This document shows, in pieces, positions 46,517-58,500 of a stretch of DNA of 64,000 nucleotides (position 1 is the stretch's first letter; each line of letters begins with the position of its first letter). This DNA comes from Nigrospora sphaerica (Eukaryota > Ascomycota > Sordariomycetes > Amphisphaeriales > Apiosporaceae): contig JAGVVL010000002.1 in assembly GCA_018287875.1 (NCBI GenBank), positions 1,736,001-1,800,000 on the forward strand, given 5' to 3'. A program made the position numbers and the translations under genes. The notes below the pieces were generated by a model. It was not told where the DNA came from. It did not search any database and saw nothing but the letters and a program-made list of their open reading frames with translations.

Positions 46517-47462
46517 GGCGCGACGGTACGTCAGGCGGGGCCGTAATTCGTCAAGTACGGTTGGGCTAGGGACCGAGAGGCATGCGAGGGCGTCGGGAAA
46601 GACATGGGAGGAAACGCGCCTATGGCGGAGCGAAGTTGCTCGCTGTCCAAAGGACGGGAGCCAAATATGGGGAAAAGATGAGGCTCCCAACAAGACTTGA
46701 TGCTAAGAGGGCTAAGAGCCGTCGATGGGAATTTCCGAGGATGGGATTCGGGTTTCCATGGCCTGACTATACCATGTAACATATAATCAGCGGTGATGGA
46801 AATATGATGTCAAAATCAGCGGAGTATGAGGTAATACGGATTTCAGAGCACGTGGGAAGAGGGAAAGGGTTATACGATGTACAAATGTACATTACATATA
46901 CAATACCGTTACCAGTTCCTGGACGGGTCCTTTTGAGGGTCCTCGCGGCTTCAGAGCTGTTCATGGTGGTTGCGCCAGGGGTCCAGTGGGCGCTGACAGG
47001 GATAAAAAACCCCGCTATTTGGTTGCCGCCGCCGCTTCCGTAGGGCGCTGAACGCGACTTTATGGCTGCAAGCTTCTACTGCGAAAAACCGAAAACCCAC
47101 CCACGGAAACATGCAACCTTCGTGCCCCCCGCAATAGCCACCATGACAGCATTGGAAATGCCATGACGCTTCAACGCAGGCCGGCTCTTGCTTCACCACG
47201 TCCGCCACCATCCCCCAACCGTGCCACGCGCCCAAGCTCCAAGATTGGTCGCGTGTACTCAGTAGCGAGCGAGCCAGCGCCTCCTGGCCTGCCAGCTCAG
47301 CAAGCGTTTGACGTAGGAGCCAAACGCGTCGTGTCCCCGCTTGCGCCAATCGTCCGTCCCCTTGTCTCCACCCGAACGCGCCGCCGCCTTCACCCGGTCT
47401 TTCCCGTCAAAGAAACACGACGCCCTTTTCCCCAGACAACCCCGTCTCCCGGCTTTCGGAGG
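46517..47462. other. Divergent intergenic region between 2EXR and Fta1 genes
   Basis: This stretch contains the promoters of both genes. The frame of the Fta1 gene is open from an in-frame ATG at 47163 onward, so part of it could be coding (see findings). Confidence 0.45.
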
Positions 47463-48881
47463 ATGCCGCCCAAACGTAAGCGCCCGCAGCCCGCCCCGGT
47501 GTCCGAACCCGGATCGCCGCCTTCTCGCGCATCGTCGGAGCTCCGAGAGGAAGAAGAAGAGGAGGGGGAGGAGGAGGAACAGCAGCCGGACGAGGCCGAT
47601 GCACCCGATGCCTCCTCTCTCTTCTACAACACCACCTTCTCCGCCTACCGCGTAAGCCCGCTGCATGTGGGCCGCGAAGCCCTAGACGCTGCCTTCTTCC
47701 CGACCCTGTCGAAGCGCCTGCGCGACACCCTGGTCGGCGATGTCGTGCGCGGCGTGCAGGTCGGCCTCTCGTCCGACGATGGCACCCTGGGCCGGGCCGG
47801 CGCGCTCGAAAGCGTCGAGTGGCGATGGGTCGCCCTGGCCGAGTTGCTGGCCGTTGACGATGGCCGCGCCGCCCGGGACGGGAGTGCCGAGCTCGGGGCC
47901 CGGGATAACACGGACGAGGACGAGGACGACGGTGCCACGAGGGGCCAGAAGCCAAAGGCAAGAAGGAAAAACTCGGCGGCCCAAGCCCTCACCGTCGAGC
48001 TGCAGTACGAGAGCGCCGCCTTCAGCGCGCTCCTCCTACCCGACTTCTTCGCCTCGCCGCCACCGGCCAGCCAAGACGGCGGCTGGACCTCGCACTCTAC
48101 GATTCCGGCGCCCCCCCGTCCCGAAACCAACACGCAAGGTCGCAAATTCCACCACCTGCCGCTCCTTCTTCTGCGCATGCCGGCGCCTCTGAAGTCCGTC
48201 TTGATCGAGTTTCTCTGCCGCACCTTCGATGCGCGCGTCGCGCCGCTGCGCCTCGGCACGCGCACCCTGGTCTCGAGCTGGGAGCGCTGGCTGGCCCTCT
48301 CGGGCGCCCCCGCCGTGCGCCGGCTGCACAAAGACGTCGCCCTGACCCTGGGCTTCCACCTCAAGCCGCCCCCGGCGCCCGACGCCGGCGCCGGCGAAAC
48401 CCCGCCCGAGCTGGCCGCTAAGAGGATCGGCAAGCCCACCCCGCCGCTGGGGCTCCGGACCCTGGACCTCATCATCCCCGCCCCCGACGTCCACCGTTTC
48501 CTGCGGGCCGGGGCTGACCTCGCCCCCGCGCCCGCGACGGACGCGCCGGACGATCCCTCCCGGCGCCGCCAACTCGCCGGCGGCCTTGACGACGAGGGCT
48601 GGGGCTGGCGCGCCGCCGCTCGGGACTCGGGCTCCCCGCCACCGCACCCCTTCACCGAAGCCCTGCACGCCTACCTCGACCATCACCTCGCCCTGGACCT
48701 CTTCCACCCCGGCGTGCGCGTCCTCAAGATCGCGTGCGACGGCTTCTCGCTCGCCGAGGGCCGCGTCAAGCTCTTCCGCCCCGCCTCCCCCGCCGCCGCC
48801 GACGCCGCCTGGCACTTGGTGGGCGACCTGGTCGACAAGGCCCGGGGCCGGACGGATTGGATGCGTGTCTCGTTCAGCTGA
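47463..48881 (+). CDS. FTA1: Inner-kinetochore subunit Fta1 / CENP-L
   Basis: A single exon encodes 472 residues from the ATG at 47463. It begins with a basic stretch (MPPKRKRPQPAP) and a Glu-rich low-complexity segment, then the conserved LFYNTTFSAYRVSPLHVG that marks the Sim4-complex subunit Fta1 (PF13092). Later conserved parts include LPLLLLRMPAPLKSVLIEFL, LRTLDLIIPAPDVHRFL and VRVLKIACDGFSLAEGRVKLF. Fta1 is the fungal CENP-L, which pairs with CENP-N (Mis15/Chl4) in the constitutive centromere network that binds CENP-A chromatin. A long Asp/Glu and Lys/Arg-rich loop near residue 155 is likely disordered. An alternative in-frame ATG at 47163 would add 100 residues. Confidence 0.88.
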   Translation: MPPKRKRPQPAPVSEPGSPPSRASSELREEEEEEGEEEEQQPDEADAPDASSLFYNTTFSAYRVSPLHVGREALDAAFFPTLSKRLRDTLVGDVVRGVQVGLSSDDGTLGRAGALESVEWRWVALAELLAVDDGRAARDGSAELGARDNTDEDEDDGATRGQKPKARRKNSAAQALTVELQYESAAFSALLLPDFFASPPPASQDGGWTSHSTIPAPPRPETNTQGRKFHHLPLLLLRMPAPLKSVLIEFLCRTFDARVAPLRLGTRTLVSSWERWLALSGAPAVRRLHKDVALTLGFHLKPPPAPDAGAGETPPELAAKRIGKPTPPLGLRTLDLIIPAPDVHRFLRAGADLAPAPATDAPDDPSRRRQLAGGLDDEGWGWRAAARDSGSPPPHPFTEALHAYLDHHLALDLFHPGVRVLKIACDGFSLAEGRVKLFRPASPAAADAAWHLVGDLVDKARGRTDWMRVSFS

Positions 48882-49503
48882 GCGACGCCCGCGAAGGCGG
48901 CGTCGCGGGGCGGCCGCCCGGGCCCCGCCAGGACACCGTGAATATAAGTCTACAGAGGCATATTTGGCTGTACTGGAAAGGCGGGCCAGCTGGAGGTGGT
49001 ATCACTGCTGGGCATGATTACGATACCCTCATCTGGCGCCGCTTTGGTAAAGGTGGCGAGGTGTAATGGATGCGGGACAGGGCTTTGCCTTGGAGTCGAG
49101 ACAGCCCTTCCTGTCCCTGAAAACTGTCGCATGGGAGAGATTGTAGGATTCAGGATAATTCGGCTCATCTGACCCATGAAAAAAGGCCACGCCGGAGTGT
49201 GTGGCTATGCGTATGGAACGCACTGGGCATCGTATCCTGCACCGGCCCCCGGCATATACCCGGGATTCAGTTGCGCATGCCTCCAACCCGATCGTTGCCG
49301 ACTCCTTCAGTTGTGCATTCAACGTCCCGAATCTCCCTTTGCGCCCGCGACAAGACGCTGGTATATAAAACGGCCGTTTCCCAAATGCAATGCGAGACCA
49401 ACTGACCCTCGAACTCGCCCAGTCCACGAAGCACACAACAGTGTGATTGAAACCACGAGGGTTATAGTATCCTCAAACGCCTGATCGCATCGCCGAAAAA
49501 GGT
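48882..49503. other. Convergent intergenic region
   Basis: This lies between the Fta1 stop and the Mbp1 stop and should hold the two 3' UTRs. No other feature seen. Confidence 0.5.
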
Positions 49504-52216
49504 TCACGGCACACCACCGTCAACCCCGCCAAGAAATCTCCTGACCCGGCCGATTTCCAGCCCATCCCTCTCGCTTTCCACGGCTCTGACTAGGCCGTCA
49601 ATCACATGATCGACTTCCGCCTCCGGCACTCCTGAACACAGCGCCACAACCCGGCGGTACTTGACCTCAACATCGCGGCTTCTTCCTTTCAGTATGTCGA
49701 CCGCCTTGTGCGTCACTTCAGTGCGCATCTTTAGTGCCCGTATCCGTGCGCGCATGAGTGCCGCACTGGGGAGTTCGGCCGCATCCTTTGGCAGTTGCTC
49801 GTCGGACACGGCAAGTTCGGTTTCCCAGGCACTGTTTTCCGGGTCGATCGGCCCCTGTTCCTCTTCCAAACGCAAAAGGCGAGCCCGCTCTTCCTCGCGG
49901 CCGCGGGTCAGGTTGAAGATTTTTTGTCGTGTGAGTAGTTGTGACTCGGCGGCTGCTTGAAGAGATTTGAGCTTCTGTTTGGCCTCGTCCAACTGTGTCG
50001 TCGACGTCCGCAGGGCCGCATAAAGGCCATCGAGATCGGCTTGTTTTTTCTTCAACTGGGACTGGAAACTGGTAGACGTCTCGTTTAACAGATGGGTTAT
50101 GGCTGGCCATGGTCAGTCCGGGAGGCAATATCTTCACGCCACTCAACTGGCTGCACTCACAGGTGATGATGTCGTCACTGCTCTCCCTGCTCTTTTGGCT
50201 GCTGTTGTTGCCCGTGGGGCCGTTGCGATCCACCAAGTCCCCATTGACCATGCCGTCTTCGCCCGCGGTACCCCCAACACCAAAGTCCAGTGGTCTGAGG
50301 CCGGCTTTGTTGGCTATACTCGGGTCGGCGCCCACCTCCAGCAGCTGAGAAATGATGCTCCTGTTCCCTATCCGGGCGGCGATATTCAAGGCCGTGTCAC
50401 CGGCCTTGTCCTGCGCGTTGACAATCTCGCTCATGAAGCGGCCCAGGTTGATGCGGGAACCGCCACTGCCATTCTGGCCGTTTACAACACCACCCTGTCG
50501 TACAACCCACTCGAGGAGGCTTTCGAGATAGTACCGACTTGAATGGATGCGACCTTTGACGGCGCTGGTCACCGCGATGTGATGAAGGACGGTCCGGCCC
50601 CTGTTGTCTCTGACGTCAATGGTATTGCCGAGAACATCCAGGAGGTCGGGAAACGAGACTTGATCAGAGTTGTTAGTAACACCACACGCCCTCATGAGCG
50701 CCGTTTCGCCCGCCGCATTCACCCGATACGGATCCGCCCCGGCCGAAATCAAGACTCGTAGTAGTGACACACGCGCCAATGTAGCAGCCCAATGCAATGC
50801 CGTGTGACTGGACGAGTCGATTGGCGAATCAAGGTCCAGCGTCGTCAGCTTTTGCAGAACGTCCTGGTCCGAACAATCTTTGATGTTGGCATCCAAGAAA
50901 AGACCCATCAAGAGGCTTCGTTTTTGGTCTGCCTCGGCCGAGGCCTCATAAGGCAAAGGTGGCAAAGGGACACCGTCTCCGGGACCATGCGGGTTGATGC
51001 CTTGTTGCGAATAAATGAAAGACTCGTTGGGCTCGGTGGGCGAACCGGGCGGGTAGTTGTAGGCCGATATGTCCATGGATTGGGACCCGTAACCAAAGCT
51101 GCCGGCGGGCGTGACGACTCTTTGACGCTTTCGGGGCGGCTCGTCAGCATTGTTGAAAATCTGGGAGTTCTGTGTCGAGTACGCAGAGTCGGCGTGGCCG
51201 TAGTCTGAGGCAAGACTTTGCTGGGAGTTACCAGGGAAGTCGTCGCCATTCTGCAGCGACGAAGATTGGCGACTGAGGCCCGGGGGTTTGGAGGTGCCAT
51301 TGCGGCCTCTCGGACCGGGCGAATCAAAGCGAGCCTTGCTGATAGCAGCGACCGCATTGGATGCCGTACTGGAGATATTCCTGAAGAATGTGCCCGAAAG
51401 CCCGTTGGTACGACCATCACTACTGCTGTGGTGGTGGTTGTACATGCGCTTCCTTTGCGCTGCCATGGCCTGCTCCTTGGTGGGTGTATTGAAGTCTCCA
51501 CGGCCAGCAATGCCTCCATCTTGACCCATATCGTAAGTCAAGAGCGGCTTAAGAAGTCCCTCGACGCCGTAGGCGCGACAGACCTCGAGACCACGCTCGA
51601 ACTTGATCCAGGTGCCCTGATATTTGCCGTAGCCGCCCTGGACCTTTTCGTGTTCGCCGGTCTGGATTTCCTTTTCGAGAATTTTGGTACGTTTGCCTTT
51701 CTCGACGCCAGCCACTTTAAGGATCTGTGTCGCATTGAGCCAGCTATCATTCCTCCGGCGCATGACGGCGACGCCGTTGACCTCCATCTCGTAGACATCG
51801 ACGCCCGAGTAAACCGCCTGTGCGCAGAAAAATGTCAGTAAGCGAACAAGGGGCTGGAAACCACTTGAACCGACCGAGTATATGCCTGAGCCGCTGTCGG
51901 CGTGTTGTGACTGGGGAGGACCCATCCTGGACTGTGAGTCTGAAGTTTGGCGAAGACCCTGGGACGAGGGGGGCTTGGTCGCAGCGAAAGACTGCTGCGA
52001 CGAGGGCTGTGACTGCGACATTTTGGAGTGGCTTTGGGATGCAGGGGCATTCAGATTGTTCCTCGAAGCCGCCGCAAGCGGCTGCGGAGCCGCGGCAGAA
52101 AGGGACGCCCGATCCGCTTGTGGAGAGGTGACTTGCTCGGGGCCGAGGGCGGGCGTACTGGAATCGGTGCCGGTAGGGATTGTCATTTGGTCGGCCACAA
52201 GGGCGGTCGAGGCCAT
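49504..52216 (-). CDS. MBP1: Mbp1/Res2-type APSES cell-cycle transcription factor
   Basis: Three exons, 52216-51875, 51817-50161 and 50102-49504 (introns 57 and 58 bases), encode 865 residues. After a Ser/Gln-rich N-terminus comes the APSES/KilA-N DNA-binding domain, about residues 117-205: YSGVDVYEMEVNGVAVMRRR, SWLNATQILKVAGVEKGKRT, then VQGGYGKYQGTWIKFE. A bipartite basic patch (PPRKRQR) lies near the middle. Ankyrin repeats follow (HTALHWAATLARVSLLRVLI, GRTVLHHIAVTS, GDTALNIAARIGNRSIISQL). The C-terminus is a coiled coil (about residues 675-800) for pairing with a Swi6-like partner. The protein should bind MCB elements (ACGCGT) and drive G1/S genes as part of MBF. The first intron has a multiple-of-three length and no stop; its removal restores the family sequence GIYSAVYSGVDVYE. 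Confidence 0.93.
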
Positions 52217-53488
52217 GGGCAGTCTCCGACGTTCACCTGAGGTGCCTCCGGAAGGGAAGAGGGCGGCGCAGGATGGGCATGGATCGAAGCAGTAATAGGC
52301 TCGGGTACAGGCTGGTGCGGGCGACAAGAGGAGCTTGCGCAACCAGCGACTGGGGAAGATGCGCTGGGATGACGGTGAAAGTCAGACGGTATGTAGGGCG
52401 AGCGGGTCCGGGTGCAGTCGGCGGCCGAATGACAGCAGAGTGACCAATTGGTGCGAAGGCCAAAATGGTGCGCAGGAATGACGATATGGGAGTGCCTGAC
52501 AGGAGCTGGAAGTTTTCGGGGCGCAGCAATGCGTTGGTTGAAGCCGAATCGATACGGAGCCCAGCAGACAAGGCAGGTCGCAGTAGCGGGTGGTGGGTGG
52601 TAAGGGAGCGAGCGTGTACGGCAGGGCCACGGCGGAAATCGTAGGCGGAGTGGATGTGGAAGTGGGAGAGAGTCGGAGTGGGTGGCAGGGCGTCGTCACT
52701 ACGTCGATTAGACAGGCAGGATCACAGTCGAGATGTCGTCTCTAAATGCCATAGAGCTACCGGAACAGAAGCTTCTATGGCTTAGCCCAAAGTAGGAATT
52801 CAATTAAAGTGGTGAGCGTGCTGGGACGTGTCAGTTTCGTGAGACCGTGCCGGCGTATGTGTGTGGGAATGAGCTCAGCAGAGCGCGAAAATACGCGGGC
52901 GCGTGAAAATGGGGAACTGGAATGCAGTCCAGGACTGCCTGTCTGGCCGTGCAGTCAAGCCGGTACCTGGCATTCCACACCGCCTCCTCGGGCACACATG
53001 TACCTGCCCGCGGTACCGTTGGGACGATGCGCACGGTCCGTCATGTCATGCCTTGCAGACAGGGAGAATAGAGAAATCAAGGCGAGCCGAGCCTCATCCG
53101 GCGTGTGCAAGACATTGACTGTCCATTGGGCTAATCTGATTGGATCATCGCCGCCCGGATACCAAAAGCGGGGTACCTTCGTACCTGTATGTACATCTCA
53201 AAGAGCCCAAGCTCCTGAAGCTTAGGTCTCTTTAAAAAAAATCGCGACGCTTTTTCCAGAGCTCAGGCGATTTACTATCTCGTACACCCAACCACCACAC
53301 TCGCACCACACAATCAACTGCCTTTGCCCCCACCAACACGCTGGGGGGTGATGGCTTGATTTTCATGCTGAATAGGGTCTCCTCCAGCCAAGAGACATCG
53401 GCTGGCGTGTCGGTCAAATGGATTCCGCGCTTGGACTAGGGCCGTCTTCTTCATCCTCTATCCTGCCCTCTTGAGCGATTGGACGGAT
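52217..53488. other. Divergent intergenic region
   Basis: This separates the Mbp1 gene from the LYR gene and contains both promoters. The 52217-52700 part is probably the long 5' leader of the Mbp1 gene. No other gene is visible. Confidence 0.5.
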
Positions 53489-54823
53489 ATGCCTCTGCAA
53501 ATCCCCCACCCCGACTCGCTCCTCCATCTGTACCGGCACATTCTGCGAGAGGTCACATACCTGCCCCCTTTTTGCCGGTCGTGGGTTAAGAACACGGTTC
53601 AGACCAAGTTCCGCGATCATCGCAGGCCAAGCGTGAAGAAGGCTCACCATGCCTTGCGTTTCCTTCGCTCGGCCAACTCGGGCCACTACGATCGCATGCG
53701 GCACCTTTTCTACCTTGCCACGGGCCGGAAGGGCAAGAGGTATCGCGAACTGAGCAGGACCAACCTTGCGAAAGAGCCGCCCCCCAACTCGGATGCGCTC
53801 CACGAGGATCCTCTGTTTGCAAATGGTACGTTGTGCTTTTCTAGCCCTCCTTTGTCGGTTATGCCCCCGCTCCCATTTCATGATGACCTAGACTTCATCT
53901 AACAGTTATCCCTATCTGAATAATTGTGTTGATATTGGTTCTACTTTCTGATCACAAGCACATACCGCATGCTCTTTGCACACCCACTTGTGGCATTTTG
54001 CTGACTCGCTGTAGCCCCAGGTGGACCTGCAACCGAAAAGGCAACGTCTTCAGGAAAAGATGCGGCGACGCGCTACCCGGCGGTCCGTCCCCGTGACTGG
54101 TTGGACAACTGGGACACGGACAAGATTCAAGCTCTCAGTCGGGGCCAGGTCGAAGGCGGCGTCAATCAGATCAAGAAAATGCGCGGTAATTGGCACCCCG
54201 ACAAGGCGATCCCTAAGGAAAACGCATGGGGCCTGCCGTTCCACCCTAAGACGGCTCGGAGAAAGGAGCTCAAGCATTATGCCTCCCTCCTGAGCCAGCT
54301 GATGCCGCCCCTCCCCAAGGGAGAATGGGACGCACTGCAGGCGCTGGCTACCGGTAAGGCCGAAGAATCAATGTACCACATCCCGCCGAGGAGACCCGTG
54401 GCGGTGCGGACTGCTGCCCGTAGCACTGAGCGTCCCGAGGCCGCCTGGAACTGGGAGGACTATGTCATGAAGCCGGTACGGTCCATTGAGCGGAAGGGGT
54501 CGCGCAAGATGAAGTCTCTGAGTGGTGTTGCCGAGGACTCGGACCCTCGCGGCCCCGGCGTGCCTATTGGTGTCCGCGCCCTGAAGCCAAGAGCCATGCG
54601 CCGGAGTGTCTACACTCGTGTGTGGGAGGCCTGTCCGGTCCTCGACAAGAATGCCAACGGGAGGTGGCAAGCGGTGTATGGAGGTCATCAACGCCTGTTG
54701 TCCCGGCCCCCTGCTTCGGACTTGGGCTTCTTCGCCGGCATACCTATCGAACTGCCACCCCGCAAACCGAAGCACAAACAAATCCAGGTCGAGGGCCAGA
54801 GCGAAGACCAACAGAACAATTGA
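53489..54823 (+). CDS. Cup1-like LYR-motif protein
   Basis: Exons 53489-53825 and 54015-54823 with a 189-base intron encode 381 residues. The N-terminal domain is of the complex-1-LYR type: LYR at residues 14-16 (SLLHLYRHILRE), then FCRSWVKNTVQTKFRDHR and AHHALRFLRSANSGHYDRM. The downstream part resembles fungal Cup1-like proteins, with NQIKKMRGNW, RRKELKHYASLL and RSVYTRVWEACPVL. LYR proteins bind acyl carrier protein in mitochondria and help respiratory-complex or ribosome assembly; the fission yeast Cup1 is a mitochondrial LYR protein. The start is the first ATG in frame before the LYR domain; an upstream TTG is ignored. No classical presequence is visible. Confidence 0.85.
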
Positions 54824-54937
54824 TACCATCGTATTCACTGCTAAGACGATCTCGGCTCCTGCGGAAGCCTCTTGTTCTGCTCTACATTCTCCGGATGCTT
54901 GTCACGCAGCCGCGCTTCTACTCGTTTGACGCGCTGG

Positions 54938-55593
54938 TCAGTCTAGCATGCCGGCCAGCTTAGCCAACCTTTCGCCATCCACGCGCATGCCCACCCATTC
55001 GTCCATAGCCTTGGCCCCGATTGACTCGTAGAAGCGAATGCTGGGCTCATTCCACTTCAAAACGACCCACTCGAGACGGCCACCGTCCATGGCCACGACG
55101 GCCTTTGCCAGCTCGACGAGCAGTCTCTTGCCGTAGCCCTTCTTGCGCTCGCTCAGGCGCACGAACAGGTCCTCGAGGTAGATGCCGGGCTTCGCCCGCC
55201 AAGTGCTGTAGTTGTGGAAGTAGAGGGCCATGCCCGCCGGCTTGTTCTCTTCGTTGAACAGCAAAAGGCAACGAGCGGGCCGGCCAGGCGAGATGGCCTC
55301 GGTCTGGGGCGCCGTCGCTGTCGTTGTTGCGCCCTCCTGGTCGTCACCGGCCTCGGGCGCGAACGCGATGGTCGCCAAGAGCTTTTCCTCGGTGGCCTCA
55401 ACCGAGGCCAATTCGTGCTCGTACTCTGCCAATTCACGGATCTGGGCCAGGATATGCGGGACATCTGTCAGGATCGTGTCAGCAAGGTTCCCCAGGACCG
55501 ACAGGTTGCGACAAGGTGGAGGCCAGCAGGCAGGTTGGCTTGGCACGGACCTGATCGCCGCGCGTGGCGGACTGTACACGGTGCGGCTGGCAT
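54938..55593 (-). CDS. GNAT N-acetyltransferase, SSAT-like
   Basis: A tiny first exon (55593-55551, 43 bases) and a second exon (55464-54938) are joined across an 86-base intron with a GTCCGT donor. The product has 189 residues. Splicing gives the family start MPAAPCTVRHARRSDVPHIL followed by AQIRELAEYEHEL. The acetyl-CoA-binding loop is RKKGYGKRLLVELAKAV. YLEDLFVR before it, and WNEPSIRFYESIGAK with EWVGMRVDGE after it, are typical of diamine/thialysine acetyltransferases (SSAT family). A loop rich in Thr, Gly and Ala (about residues 40-65) interrupts the core. The enzyme probably acetylates a polyamine or amino-acid side chain with acetyl-CoA. Its stop lies 114 bases from that of the convergent LYR gene. 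Confidence 0.9.
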
Positions 55594-58500
55594 ATTGAGG
55601 TATGGGGAAAGCAGGGGCAATTAGTACACCAAGTGATCCGGAGACAATGTATCCGAGGGAGTGAGCTAGGTGGCAGAGGGCAGGCGAAGATTGAGGGTCT
55701 AAGGAGTGTGCGATGCACCTCGGCTCGGTGACGACAAAGGCAGGCGGCCATCCCACTCTTTAAATACATCTGACCTAGCGGACAAATTTGAAGTTGCCTC
55801 GATCCAGAGTGCAACTACTCGAGCAAGGGGGCACACATTAACTTCCTCGGGTACGCCTGCCCATTCCTGTTTTTTTGGGCTTCCTTCTTGCATCGCGCCT
55901 CTGTATTTCCCCTTTGGCTTACGTACGTTCATCCTCATTGCGCATCCACTGGCGCCCTTCGAGTGGCATGGAACGGGGACGCAGCGGCGGATCCAAGTAA
56001 CCTTAGTTATAGTCCACCCTAGCCGTGTCGTCTTTTCACCGCCTTCCCAATTGGCCGGCTATCCTCCGTACTCGGCCTCCGCCGTCCATTTGGTAAACTC
56101 GGCGACATTTCGCTGTTGCATATTGATATCAACTCAGATTTCGTGCCTTATCACGTTCGTAAAGCTGTACAGTTTCTATTTTTAAACCAAACAATGCGAA
56201 TCTCAAAATTCTACTGCATACAATGGATGAGTAACAAACGCATTTTGAGCGAACCATTGGGTACTTATCCGTGAGCAAAGCATCGTACCCGTATTGTACC
56301 CATGAGTCCACTAGGAAGTTGGGTGATGTGGTCGGGTAGGCACTTAGCACAGATAAGTCTACAGATCTCACGAAAATCCCAAGAAACGCCTACATGAAAG
56401 GGCACCAATCTACGGTCCCAAAAATGTCAAATTCCACAGCGTAGCGAAACCCAAGACGATTGATGTCGGAAGCCCGCTTGAAAGTGTTAGTGGTTAAGTT
56501 TGGGTTCAAGTGCCGAATCAATTCTTATTCTAAGGAGACCCGGGCCTTTTATGGGGGTCGCTGCTAACATAAGTAATCACATTTCGGCCGTATGCAACCT
56601 ATTCGAGAAAGTGGGCTCGCCCCATGAGATACGACATCGATATCTGCATCAAGAGTACGATGGTTTAGCTATCGATTCTGAAACCGTCTACGTGATCACT
56701 CGGTCGTGTTTGTGCCCTGATGAGAGACTGCTGAGTTTCAAACGGTAGAGAAGCAGATGATGCTACCAATGGAGGCATATAATTTCGGCAAACCGTCGGA
56801 TAAAGTAGCCGGACTCATGCTGGCATTGGCACGAGCTCTGGCGAAACAACACGCACCGATGGCAGGGCTTTTCCGATTCAAGTAAAGAATGCCACAAGGC
56901 GGCTGCTCCTGACTGGGTTATTATCAGTAAGAATAAATGCTAATTTCATATTGTTCTCGTGATACCAACCCATACCCGACGGCCACCATTCCGTATCCTG
57001 TGATCAGACTCGCGGCCTCTCCTCCTTAACATTTTGATATTGTCGTCCGGCACGACCACCCTGGCCTGTAATACTCACATGGCCGATGTCAGAGGGATTT
57101 GTAGAAGTAAAAGACAACGAGATCTTTGATTTCCCCGGCCACGAGTGGATCTTGCCAGGTAAACACCGTTGCTTGAATAATGTGCTCACTACTCCTCCAG
57201 AGTCGAAAGATCGGGACAGGGGCCGATTAGTTGATCAGTAACTATATGATGTCCCGCAATACCCCTAATTTGGCCTCTATGATGATCTTCAACTTTTCCT
57301 GAGTATTGACTCATCCTTGTCGTTCTTATAGGCAGCTTACCACAAAAGTTTCGTTCGTGTTTCCTCTTCCCCGGTGCTTTTAACCCTCTCTCCTAAAGTA
57401 TTCGAGGTGCACGTATGCGGAAGCGGTATAAGATTGAGCAGCCAGCGTTACAATAGTTATACTGATGCACTCGTACTGAAGCTTGAGCGTTTTCTTTTCC
57501 AACGTCTTGGCATCTTTTTCCTGCCAATGTTTGGAGGGTTGATTTTCTGAGTGTGTCTGCAATGATGCAGATAAGTCTATATCCATCGTGTGGGAGTTCA
57601 CTGTTGCTAGTCAGTCGCACAATCTCACATAATCCACATCTAAAGGAAAGGAGAAAATGTTCGTCCTTGCCAGCCCATCCCATGGTTTCTGAGCAAATAA
57701 GACAACTTTGCACCTAGTAGCGCATCGCACCAATACCAAGGACATCCATCCATCTCTCAATACAGAAAGACATGGGCCTAGGGACATACGTTGCAAAGGT
57801 TTTTTTATGAACTCAGACACCACATTGATGGCCGGTTTTATGATGCTGTTACCAAGGTGCTTATCTTACTGGCAGTAGCGTTTTGAAGGGGGAAATCTGA
57901 TGTTTTACAATCATGAAAATACACCGCGTACATTATGTGATGCCCGAGGGCATGCGATCTGAGAATCGCGGACTGTTAAGATCCGCTTAGCCCCTGGCTC
58001 CCTCTATTGACCTACGTTTATCCCCAAGGAATATAAACATGCATGCCGCCCCAGACCGCGGAATTCCACATGCTCATCACAGTGCTTATCTCGCAAGCCC
58101 TCGGGTCTGTGGTCATATTACACGAATACATGCCATTGCGGCAACACTGCTGCACGGCACTTAGATGTCCGTACCACAAGTATCGGAAGACCTCAAATAA
58201 GCGCTCGCTCCGCGATGAAAGGTCTCACGTGGAATCCTCACAGCGGTTCTAGGGCAGGCAGCACGTGATCCAAACGTTCACGAGGGACAAGAACGAGAAG
58301 ATATCACGCGATTCGAAAGACCCCTGTAGTAACTGCATTCACATTGACTATAGAGAGGCGTGAATCCCACGAAAACCTCTCGTGGTGCCTGGACAGAGCG
58401 AGGCGTAGTTCCGCTCACGTATCTGGACTGCTGTATTCGGATCTCGAAATATGCTTGAAGGCAAAACACCACAGCTCGTCACGATACCTTCCGAGTGCTT

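Noticed and set aside
56485..56515. tRNA-like phrases TAGTGGTTA and GGGTTCAAGTGCC
   Set aside because: They resemble A and B boxes but are only about ten bases apart, and no cloverleaf can be drawn.
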